12,562 bases of DNA. It comes from Prosthecobacter sp. (lineage in GTDB: Bacteria > Verrucomicrobiota > Verrucomicrobiia > Verrucomicrobiales > Verrucomicrobiaceae). The notes under the pieces are model-generated. The model made no database searches. It had not been told where the DNA came from and was given only the letters and a program-made list of their open reading frames with translations. Below are positions 6,578 through 12,562 of the stretch, in pieces (within the stretch, counting starts at the first letter, position 1; the number at the start of each line of letters is the position of its first letter). The position numbers were made by a program, and so were the translations under genes. The stretch is taken from NCBI GenBank assembly GCA_025869455.1, contig JAOZVT010000389.1, positions 1 through 12,562 of the forward strand. The letters are read 5' to 3'.

Positions 6578-8353
6578 CTAAAGGGAGAAAGACCAGAATT
6601 TGGGAATGAAGTACACGGCGATTCCCCAGAACAGGAGGTTCAGGGGAATGCCGACGCGTAGGAAATCACTGAAACGGTAGCCGCCAGCATTGTACACCAT
6701 GGTGTTGGTTTGATAACCAATCGGCGTGGCAAAACTGGTGGAGGCTGCAAAGGTCACGGCGACCAGGAAAGGCTTGGGGTCCAGGCCCATGCTGTGAGCA
6801 GTGGAAATGGCGATGGGAGCCAGGAGGACTGCCGCGCCGTTGTTGCTCATGCATTCGGTAAGGATGGCCGTGACGAGGTAGATCGCGGCTAGGACACTGG
6901 TGGGATTGTCACGCCCGGCAAAGTTCAGGGCAAAGTCGGCCACCGCCTGGGCTGCTCCAGTTTTTTGCATGGCGACACCGAGCGGGAGAATGCCTGCGAG
7001 CATGACTAGCACGCGCCAGTCAATGGCCTGATAGGCCTCATCTGCCCGGAGGCTTTGGCTGATGATCAGTACGAGCACGCCAAGCAGGGCACAAACAAGA
7101 ACAGGCAGGATCTTCAGGGCGGCCAGGGCCACGACGGCGACCATCACCAAGAGTGCCAAGGGCGCTTTATGGCGGTGCAGAGAAGAACTCTCCAATTCAT
7201 TGAGAATCAACAGGCCACTCTCACTGCGCAGACGGTCAATACCTTCCCGATCTCCAAGCAGCAGGAGAGCATCCCCGAAGCGCATGCGCAGACTGCCTAG
7301 CTTTTCCCGCACCACATGGCCAGTGCGTTGCACGGCGAGGGCGATCACCCCCGTTCTACGGCCGAGCCGGAGCTCTTCGAGGGTTCGGCCCGCGTAGGGG
7401 GACCCCGGTGGGATGATGGCCTCACAGAGCTGAAGGTCTGTTGTCTTCAGGGCTTCATCTTTGAGTTTAAACTCAGGCTCAATGACGATTTTCAGGGCTG
7501 TTTTGGCCGCCATCAGCTTGGAGGCTTGACCGCGCACTAGCAGCAGGTCATTTGCTAAAATGACCTGTCCAACCGTGGCTAGCAGGGTCAGACCTCCACG
7601 GCGAATCTCCAGAATACTGACATCATACTCACGTGACAGAGGCGTTTTACCGATGCTTTCTCCCACAAGCGGGGAGTCTTCCATGACCCGTAGCTCAGTG
7701 ACGTATTCGCCAAGCTGATAGGTATCCGTGAGTTGAGAAGCACGGCGGTGAGGTAGCAACCAACGACCAAAGAGGAGGAGAAACAGGCCTCCAATAAAGC
7801 ACATGATGAGGCCCAGTGGGGCAAACTCGAACATGCTGAAACCGCTGGTTCCTGAATTCTCCGCGATGGAGTTCACTAGCAGGTTGGTGGAGGTTCCAAT
7901 GAGGGTGCAGACCCCTCCGAACTGGGCTGCATAACTCAAGGGGATGAGGACGCGTGAGGCAGGTACCTTGCGGGCAGCGGCAGCGGCAAAAACCAGAGGG
8001 AGGAAAACGGCCACAGCAGCGGTGTTATTCACGAAAGCTGAGACCGGGGCGACGCACAGCATGACCAGAAAGCAGAGCATCCCAGCGCCTCCGCCACCTT
8101 TGGAAAGCAGACGCCCTATGGACCCCAGCGCTCCCGTTTTTTGCAGAGCGGAACTCAGCACAAACATGCAGGCCACGGTGATGACGGCGGGATTGGCAAA
8201 CCCAGCGATTCCTTCTTCCACGGTCACCACCTGGAAGCCCAGCAGCACGCCCGTGACCAATAGGGCCACGATATCCACTGGCAGTTTCTCCGTTGCAAAG
8301 AGAACCACCGCACCAACCAAGGTGACCAAGGTCACAATCAGATCAAATTCCAT
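6578..8353 (-). CDS. SLC13/DASS-family anion transporter with two TrkA-C (RCK_C) domains
   Basis: 591 residues, a typical length for this architecture. Residues about 1-200 hold the first set of membrane helices. The first substrate/sodium motif is FVNNTA (107-112), followed by GTSTNLLV (153-160). A soluble insert of about 210-385 contains two TrkA-C-like domains, each ending in a beta-strand pattern such as NDLLLVRG (268-275) and GDALLLLGD (360-368). The second membrane half carries SNNGAA (503-508) and TPIGYQTNTMV (543-553). Family members move dicarboxylates, citrate or sulfate across the inner membrane, usually with Na+. The variant with TrkA-C inserts includes known sulfate transporters of algae and cyanobacteria, so sulfate is a reasonable but unproven substrate. 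The start at 8353 is preferred because residues upstream in the open frame (to 8437) belong to the coding region of the preceding gene. It overlaps that gene's 3' end by 11 bases, suggesting translational coupling. Confidence 0.9.
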   Translation of the reverse strand: MEFDLIVTLVTLVGAVVLFATEKLPVDIVALLVTGVLLGFQVVTVEEGIAGFANPAVITVACMFVLSSALQKTGALGSIGRLLSKGGGGAGMLCFLVMLCVAPVSAFVNNTAAVAVFLPLVFAAAAARKVPASRVLIPLSYAAQFGGVCTLIGTSTNLLVNSIAENSGTSGFSMFEFAPLGLIMCFIGGLFLLLFGRWLLPHRRASQLTDTYQLGEYVTELRVMEDSPLVGESIGKTPLSREYDVSILEIRRGGLTLLATVGQVILANDLLLVRGQASKLMAAKTALKIVIEPEFKLKDEALKTTDLQLCEAIIPPGSPYAGRTLEELRLGRRTGVIALAVQRTGHVVREKLGSLRMRFGDALLLLGDREGIDRLRSESGLLILNELESSSLHRHKAPLALLVMVAVVALAALKILPVLVCALLGVLVLIISQSLRADEAYQAIDWRVLVMLAGILPLGVAMQKTGAAQAVADFALNFAGRDNPTSVLAAIYLVTAILTECMSNNGAAVLLAPIAISTAHSMGLDPKPFLVAVTFAASTSFATPIGYQTNTMVYNAGGYRFSDFLRVGIPLNLLFWGIAVYFIPKFWSFSL

Positions 8354-10061
8354 AAACAGGGCGGGCAGAATCGCCCTGATGCACTGTGATCTGGGTAAAG
8401 GGAATCGTCCACTCGTTCTCGTTGCAAGCATCCACACAAATACGCTGAATCGCCCGGCCTAAAAAAGCCTGCCGCTGGGCCACGGCCCCCGAAAAATCTG
8501 CCAAAATCGTGTAATTCAGGGAGGAAGCCGCAGCTTCACAGAACTCGACATTGATGTTTTTAAGATTCTCCGCGCCGATGACTTCACGGAGTTCGTGTTC
8601 CAGACGTTGTTTGAATTTTTCAGGCACCTCAGTGGTGCAGATGCTTTGATGGCGGTAATCAATGCCGAAGACGCTTTTGACGCGGAAGTTTTTGGCCAGG
8701 TTCTCTGGGCACAGTTCCAAGAAAGAAGCAGTAGGGTAGGTGCGGCGGCTCCCTCCCAGGAGGACCAATTGAACCCAATCGGGAGACTGACTGACCACTT
8801 TACCATGGGTGCCATCGCTGAGAAAAACCCAGTCATTCACTTCACTAGGAAACCACAATTCATCCTCACACGGGCGTGAAACCAGGGACATAAGATCACG
8901 CAGCGGCAGCCGTATGTGCCCCCCATCCAGCGCCGGATTATGCAAACCCGAGAATAGGCCCACGGTGCGGACCTCCCACGGCAGTCCATTGTAAATGACA
9001 CGTTCTCCCTCCCGAACCGTGCCTAGATTCAGCAGCAGTTTAAGCTGCTCATAGACGACGGGTAGGGTCTGTTTTCCCGTCCAGGCGATCCCGACCAAAA
9101 ACAAGATGGCTACACCGAGCAGGACCCAGTCTCCGGCCAAGTAAAAGACCATGAGAACCACAAACATGGAGATCAGGAAGGTCGCTGCATGGTAGGTGAC
9201 CATGACCAGTCGCAGGCTGAAGGATTTGTGTTTCTTCCTCAGAACAGGAAGCTTTTGCAGCTTTCCCCAGAGAAGATGCATGCCGACAAAGATGAGGGCA
9301 CTGCTCAAGAAGGCGATCATGAGGTTCAGCCCACGTTGCCGGAAAAAACTACTGACAATTTCTTTGAGAGTGCCGAACACCCCACTGCGTTTTCCTTCGA
9401 CTTCAGCGAGCCTGTATTCCGTGACGGCTAGCTCTGTTTCTGCCTCGTTCTGGCGCTTTTTCCAGGTGATGAGGAGGTCTTTCAGGAGGGGAGAGAGAAG
9501 CTCATCGCTATCCTGTTTGATCTGTTGTTCGATTCGCTCCACCGCCTTGGCATAGAGCAATCCGCGTTCTTGCAGCGTGGTCACTTGCCGCCGCAGGCTC
9601 TCTACCTCGCGGGGAGAAGCCGTCAGTTGCTTCAGTTCCTGAACGATGGGGAGCAGTAGGTCGCGCGTCTCACTTTGCAGGTCCAGCGGCTGGCTTGGGG
9701 TACCCGCGAAGACTTCGGGATCAATGCCTGTAACGACAAATTCCAAGTTGTTCAGCAGGTCATCCCGCTTTTCCCCAAGGGCCTTGATCTTTGCCTCCAC
9801 TTCAGCTCTTTCGTCTGGCGCTAAGGAGGTACTGAGACGTTCGCGCTCGGTTTTGAGATCCTTTTCCACACTCCGTATGGAAGATTCCAGGGCAGATAGG
9901 GCGGCTCCTGAGCTTCCTTGGGCCTCGATGACAGGATCTTTTGGTTGAGTGATTCCAGCGGGAGCGACTTCGGCAAGCCCGATGCCAGAGGCTGCCATGA
10001 GAAATCCCAGACCCAAAACTGACCGCCATGACAGTCGGGATAAAAAAGGTCGATTTGTCAT
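8343..10061 (-). CDS. Mechanosensitive channel of the MscS family with periplasmic coiled-coil domain
   Basis: 572 residues. A signal peptide (about 1-30) is followed by an Ala/Glu/Lys/Arg-rich region (about 50-225) with heptad-like helices, probably a periplasmic coiled coil as in MscK/MscM-type members. Membrane segments lie at about 245-265, 283-309 and 311-327. An amphipathic segment (330-347) then leads into GERVIYNGLPWEV (352-364), the usual entry to the MscS beta domain. A second beta-domain-like stretch runs from NDWVFLSDGTHGKVV (409-423) to TYPTASFLEL (441-450). The C-terminal alpha/beta domain (about 460-562) ends in the characteristic IPFTQITVH. Such channels release solutes when membrane tension rises. 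The Gly/Ala-rich pore helix typical of MscS is not obvious, so gating may differ. It is the first gene of a two-gene - strand unit and ends inside the start of the SLC13 transporter. Confidence 0.82.
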   Translation of the reverse strand: MTNRPFLSRLSWRSVLGLGFLMAASGIGLAEVAPAGITQPKDPVIEAQGSSGAALSALESSIRSVEKDLKTERERLSTSLAPDERAEVEAKIKALGEKRDDLLNNLEFVVTGIDPEVFAGTPSQPLDLQSETRDLLLPIVQELKQLTASPREVESLRRQVTTLQERGLLYAKAVERIEQQIKQDSDELLSPLLKDLLITWKKRQNEAETELAVTEYRLAEVEGKRSGVFGTLKEIVSSFFRQRGLNLMIAFLSSALIFVGMHLLWGKLQKLPVLRKKHKSFSLRLVMVTYHAATFLISMFVVLMVFYLAGDWVLLGVAILFLVGIAWTGKQTLPVVYEQLKLLLNLGTVREGERVIYNGLPWEVRTVGLFSGLHNPALDGGHIRLPLRDLMSLVSRPCEDELWFPSEVNDWVFLSDGTHGKVVSQSPDWVQLVLLGGSRRTYPTASFLELCPENLAKNFRVKSVFGIDYRHQSICTTEVPEKFKQRLEHELREVIGAENLKNINVEFCEAAASSLNYTILADFSGAVAQRQAFLGRAIQRICVDACNENEWTIPFTQITVHQGDSARPVYGI

Positions 10062-10268
10062 GCGCGATATTTAAGCACAGATCCCCCCAGGACTCACCCG
10101 TCAAAGTCACCAAAATTTCCTGGGGCCTTGCTCTGCGTAGGCTGAAGTTGTGCCTGATCTTTAGCGACTTAGAACTTGGGAGAACCTTGAAAGAGGTCTG
10201 AGCTAAGTACTCCAGAGCTTTAGCTCGTGAAAGCTCCGCCCAAAAATTCGACCCTCTAGCTCATCAGC
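10062..10268. other. Intergenic region with short repeats between the channel and HUMPS genes
   Basis: 207 bases without a gene. It should contain the promoter of the channel gene and the 3' end of the HUMPS transcript, both on the - strand. Visible structure: a perfect 7-base inverted repeat, GAGCTTT (10215-10221) and AAAGCTC (10230-10236), with an 8-base loop, and several other AGCT tetramers nearby. The hairpin lacks a T-run on either side, so it is not a normal intrinsic terminator. An 11-base direct repeat TTAGCGACTTA occurs at 10161-10171 and 10269-10279; the second copy includes the HUMPS stop codon. I found no reliable promoter elements. Confidence 0.4.
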
Positions 10269-10964
10269 TTAGCGACTTACCGTTTGGGCGTGAACGGCCT
10301 CACAAATCATACGCAGGGAGCTTTCTAGGTCGCCATCGGCGGTTTTGAAAGAGTCTGCATCAATGGTTAGTGGGGCACCTAGCACCACCAGAGGTGCTCC
10401 GTATTGGGGGCACTGGATCGCTTGTTCCAGGCTGAGTCCGCCCACGGCTTGAACGGGTACTTTGACGGCATTCACCACTTCGCGGAGTTGGTCCAGCGGG
10501 CTCGGCATGCGCCGACCTGCCGCTGCGATGCCTCGGCGTTCGTCATAGCCAATGTGGTGGATGATGTAGTCACAGCCTAGGTCTTCTAGAAACTTGGCCC
10601 CCTGCACCATGTCTGGACAGACCATGTTATCTCCCATGACTTTGACACCGTGATCCTGCCCAGCCTTGACCACGCATTTGATGGTTTCCTCATGGGCACG
10701 CGCCATGACGACCACATGAGTCGCCCCCGCTTTGGCCATCATTTCTGCCTCGAGATAACCGCCATCCATGGTCTTTAAATCGGCGACGATAGGCGTGTTC
10801 GGAAAGGCTTTGCGCAGGGCGCGGACACCATGCAGTCCTTCCGCCAGGATCAAAGGAGTGCCAGCCTCCAGCCAATCCACGCCGGCGCGCATGGCTAGGG
10901 CAGCGGTTTCAAGCGCTTCGTCAATGTTGGTGAGGTCGAGGGAGATTTGGACAATGGGTTTCAT
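10269..10964 (-). CDS. HUMPS-family sugar-phosphate enzyme (3-hexulose-6-phosphate synthase / 3-keto-gulonate-6-phosphate decarboxylase-like)
   Basis: 231 residues with the (beta/alpha)8 pattern of the OMP-decarboxylase superfamily. The first strand ends in ISLD (7-10). WLEAGTPLI (31-39) holds the Glu expected near the metal. ADLKTMDGG (61-69) contains the Asp-X-Lys-X-X-Asp catalytic/metal motif (Asp62, Lys64, Asp67). His136, His137 and Arg143 lie in IIHHIGYDERRG, and the phosphate-binding glycines are in VGGLS (174-178) and VLGAPL (194-199). The motif points to HPS or UlaD-type enzymes, which form or break a C-C bond next to a sugar phosphate, rather than to pyrimidine synthesis. Which reaction it runs cannot be decided here. 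The 6-phospho-3-hexuloisomerase that normally pairs with HPS is not in the window. The start at 10964 fits the first strand; the frame is open upstream to 11012, but that would overlap the spacer. It is divergent from a PAS-AraC regulator. Confidence 0.85.
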   Translation of the reverse strand: MKPIVQISLDLTNIDEALETAALAMRAGVDWLEAGTPLILAEGLHGVRALRKAFPNTPIVADLKTMDGGYLEAEMMAKAGATHVVVMARAHEETIKCVVKAGQDHGVKVMGDNMVCPDMVQGAKFLEDLGCDYIIHHIGYDERRGIAAAGRRMPSPLDQLREVVNAVKVPVQAVGGLSLEQAIQCPQYGAPLVVLGAPLTIDADSFKTADGDLESSLRMICEAVHAQTVSR

Positions 10965-11034
10965 GATGGCTGGGGTATTGCACTTTAACGCAAACCAGCA
11001 GAGAATCGTCACGACAAAGATGATGCGATTTGCG
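10965..11034. promoter_or_regulatory. Divergent promoter/operator region between HUMPS enzyme and AraC regulator
   Basis: Only 55 bases separate the two proposed starts (10964 and 11020), so both promoters and any operator must lie here or in the gene ends. A 9-base palindrome, TCGTCACGA (11006-11014), sits just before the regulator start. A wider inverted pair, CGCAAA (10989-10994) and TTTGCG (11029-11034), flanks it. These are candidate binding sites only. No clear -35/-10 pair could be assigned. Confidence 0.35.
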
Positions 11035-11829
11035 ACACCTCTAAAACCACGCCCTCAGCGCCAAAGACCGATGGCGGTGATTCAGCGTTGGGAAAAGGAG
11101 CGCAATCGTTGGGTAGCCAGCTTAGCCCCCACCGCGCTTTTCCATCGTTTGTTTGACCACATTCCAGGCGTTTATTTCTTTGCCAAGAATCGGCAGGGGC
11201 ATCTCATGTTTGCCAGTGAGGGCCTGAGGCAGCGGTACTCTATGCAGGATGAATTTGAGATTCTCGGGATGACTGACTTTGATTTGAATCCTGGCAGCAT
11301 GGCCCAGGCTTATGTGGATGACGACGACCAGCTTTTGCAGGGCAAGGCCCAAACCATTGAGCGGATCGAGCTGTGGTGGGATCGCCAAGGCATGCCAGAT
11401 TGGTTTCTTGTGACCAAACTCCCTGTTCATGATCGGCAGGGAGAGATCCAGGGGGTGATGGGACTTCTGCGGCGTCCCGATGAAGAAGAGCGCCGATTGC
11501 CCGTCTTCCAGACCGTGGCTCAGGCGGTGGAGGTGATCCGCCGGGATTTTGCCAAACCCCTCCTCATTGATGAAGTGGCAGTCTCATGCGGCCAGTCTCT
11601 CCGGCAATTGCAAAGACGTTTCCAGGCAGCCTTTGGGATCACACCCCAGGAGTTTCTGCTGAAAACCAGAGTTCTAGCGGCAGCTAAGCTTTTGGAGTCC
11701 ACCAGTCGTTCAGTAGCCGAAATAGCCAAAGACTGTGGATTTACGGATCAAAGCGCCTTCACCCAGCATTTCCGGAAACGCACAGGACTGACGCCCACGA
11801 GTTACCGACAGCGAAAACGGTTGCCCTAG
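11020..11829 (+). CDS. Transcriptional regulator with PAS sensor and AraC-type DNA-binding domain
   Basis: 269 residues from ATG 11020. A PAS-like domain covers about 40-152: FHRLFDHIPGVYFFAKN starts the fold, ILGMTDFDL is the usual mid-segment, and the strand around GVMGLL closes it. The AraC domain fills the C-terminus. Its first helix-turn-helix is about 181-203 (VAVSCGQSLRQLQRRF) and its second about 231-255, with the family pattern SVAEIAKDCGFTDQSAFTQHFRKRTGLTP. It should bind DNA in the cytoplasm and respond to a small molecule or other signal through PAS; the ligand is unknown. Starts at 11023 and 11071 are also possible and do not touch either domain. The frame is open far upstream, but that part lies antisense to the HUMPS gene and is not used. 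The divergent arrangement suggests control of the HUMPS gene and probably autoregulation. Confidence 0.88.
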   Translation: MMRFATPLKPRPQRQRPMAVIQRWEKERNRWVASLAPTALFHRLFDHIPGVYFFAKNRQGHLMFASEGLRQRYSMQDEFEILGMTDFDLNPGSMAQAYVDDDDQLLQGKAQTIERIELWWDRQGMPDWFLVTKLPVHDRQGEIQGVMGLLRRPDEEERRLPVFQTVAQAVEVIRRDFAKPLLIDEVAVSCGQSLRQLQRRFQAAFGITPQEFLLKTRVLAAAKLLESTSRSVAEIAKDCGFTDQSAFTQHFRKRTGLTPTSYRQRKRLP

Positions 11830-11845
11830 GGGGGGATAAAGCGGA

Positions 11846-12391
11846 TCAGGGTTGAGCGGGACTCGCTGGCTGTTTGGGGGACTGGGGCGTGCCGGATTTT
11901 CGCTTCAGTTTGATCGGTGCTGAGGGGAGTTCCAAGTAGTCTGCGGCATCCATCAGGGCAACCGCCTCACGTGGATTCGTGGTCTCCTTAGCGGCAGCTC
12001 GTAGCATGGGAGAAGCGGCAGCGTCTCCTAAAACGAGCATTCCCTGGAGGGCCGCTGTCCGGATATCTGGGTCTGGATGCAGGAGGTAAGGCTGAATTTT
12101 GGGCAACTCGCTCGCGCTATAGGAGATGGAGGCATCCTCAATGACAGATAGAATGGCTGCTTCAGAGAAGTCTGGCCCAATCGAAGTGTTGGTGGGTAGG
12201 TCCAAGGCCACCTTGGATTTTTGGCTGCCCCTAGCAAGTTCCATTGGAGGGGGAGACTCGGTATCCACATGGGGCTGAGCCTTCAATTCAGCCGACGAAA
12301 TCTCATCAGGCCCACCTGCCTGGAATGAGATCCATAGGCCGATGGTAATGATAAGGCCAAAAAGAAGATACCCGATGTGTTTGGACTTCAT
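11846..12391 (-). CDS. Small membrane-anchored protein with a HEAT-like segment, function unknown
   Basis: 181 residues. Residues 7-24 form one hydrophobic segment after a Lys/His N-terminus, so the protein is either anchored in the inner membrane facing the periplasm or secreted. A low-complexity linker (25-75) follows. A helical part (about 77-152) contains a HEAT-repeat-like unit, YLLHPDPDIRTAALQGMLVLGD (spanning 102-123), suggesting protein-protein contact. The tail is Pro/Lys/Ser-rich (160-181). I do not recognise a specific family. The gene converges on the AraC-type regulator with 16 bases between stops. Its 5' region up to the window edge shows no convincing promoter. Coding is supported by the signal-anchor and helical design and by its length without a competing frame. 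Confidence 0.65.
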   Translation of the reverse strand: MKSKHIGYLLFGLIITIGLWISFQAGGPDEISSAELKAQPHVDTESPPPMELARGSQKSKVALDLPTNTSIGPDFSEAAILSVIEDASISYSASELPKIQPYLLHPDPDIRTAALQGMLVLGDAAASPMLRAAAKETTNPREAVALMDAADYLELPSAPIKLKRKSGTPQSPKQPASPAQP

Positions 12392-12529
12392 TTCATTGAA
12401 ATGTTAGGGGCAAGATAGGCGCGAGAAAGAGATTTCTAAAACTCGAAGGGCGAAGTGCTTCTACGAGCTGGTGTCTCACATCCTGCGTCCTTTTCAGGAA
12501 TTCTTTTCGGGATGAGTGTCGGCCCTTTG

Positions 12530-12562
12530 ATAAAAAAACCTCCGGCACAAAGAGTGCCGGAG
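12530..12562 (-). terminator. Intrinsic terminator for a - strand gene beyond the right edge
   Basis: CTCCGGCAC (12540-12548) and GTGCCGGAG (12554-12562) form a perfect 9-base GC-rich stem with a 5-base loop. Read on the - strand, the hairpin is followed directly by a T-run (the A-tract at 12532-12538 on the + strand). This is the textbook layout and orientation for ending a transcript that enters from the right. It would also insulate the small HEAT-like gene from that upstream transcript. The stem reaches the window edge and may continue. Confidence 0.85.

Noticed and set aside
6565..6600. Possible bidirectional terminator between pdxA and the transporter gene
   Set aside because: Only a short GTCTT/AAGAC match and no T-run; the pairing is too weak to call.
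8354..8437. Longer start for the SLC13 transporter
   Set aside because: The extra 28 residues lie in another frame of the channel's C-terminal domain, and the transporter's first membrane helix starts directly after ATG 8353.
7944..8462. Open frame of 172 codons on the + strand
   Set aside because: It is antisense to the SLC13 and channel genes; its Thr/Ala/Pro-rich translation is a shadow of their codon pattern.
10215..10236. Intrinsic terminator for the HUMPS gene
   Set aside because: The hairpin is perfect but short, and no T-run follows it on the - strand, so it is described only as a repeat.
10269..10964. Orotidine 5'-phosphate decarboxylase (pyrF)
   Set aside because: The DLKTMD motif and the IGYDERRG region match HUMPS enzymes better than pyrimidine-pathway decarboxylases.
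10768..11019. N-terminal extension of the AraC regulator frame
   Set aside because: It runs antisense through the HUMPS coding region and the translation is Ser/Ala/Arg-rich without domain character; the gene more likely starts at 11020-11071.
1..12562. CRISPR arrays, insertion sequences, tRNA or rRNA genes
   Set aside because: No regular repeat-spacer pattern, transposase-like protein, terminal inverted repeats or tRNA/rRNA-like segments were seen on reading.

Overview
The window looks like part of a chromosome from a bacterium of the Planctomycetes-Verrucomicrobia group. Verrucomicrobia (Prosthecobacter/Verrucomicrobium-like) is the best guess. The basis is a cluster of secreted formylglycine-type sulfatases, Lys-rich sulfatase tails, weak Shine-Dalgarno signals and moderate GC. 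No 16S rRNA or other taxonomic marker is present, so this is inference.

Left part (1-5407, all + strand): a sulfatase cut by the left edge, a second sulfatase 28 bases later, a secreted six-bladed beta-propeller protein after a 158-base gap, and a third sulfatase 34 bases after that. All three sulfatases keep the Cys-X-Pro-Ser-Arg maturation motif. They differ in the conserved Lys/His loop of the active site, so they probably attack different sulfate esters. The set reads as part of a locus for desulfating a sulfated polysaccharide outside the cytoplasm. A pdxA-family dehydrogenase (5572-6567, +) follows and ends 10 bases from a convergent gene.

Middle (6578-10061, - strand): a two-gene unit. 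The first gene is a MscS-family mechanosensitive channel with a long periplasmic coiled-coil region and what looks like two tandem beta domains. It overlaps by 11 bases the start of a SLC13/DASS anion transporter that carries two TrkA-C (RCK_C) domains. Transporters of this architecture include sulfate carriers, so a link to the sulfate released by the sulfatases is possible but unproven.

Right part (10269-12562): a HUMPS/OMP-decarboxylase-superfamily sugar-phosphate enzyme (-) is divergent from a PAS-AraC transcription regulator (+) with only 55 bases between them, which suggests a regulator and its target. A small membrane-anchored protein with a HEAT-like segment (-) converges on the regulator. 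A clear intrinsic terminator at the right edge serves a - strand gene beyond the window. I found no RNA genes, insertion sequences, CRISPR arrays or phage genes. No obvious new defence or mobile system was seen; the unusual points are domain architectures and gene pairings.
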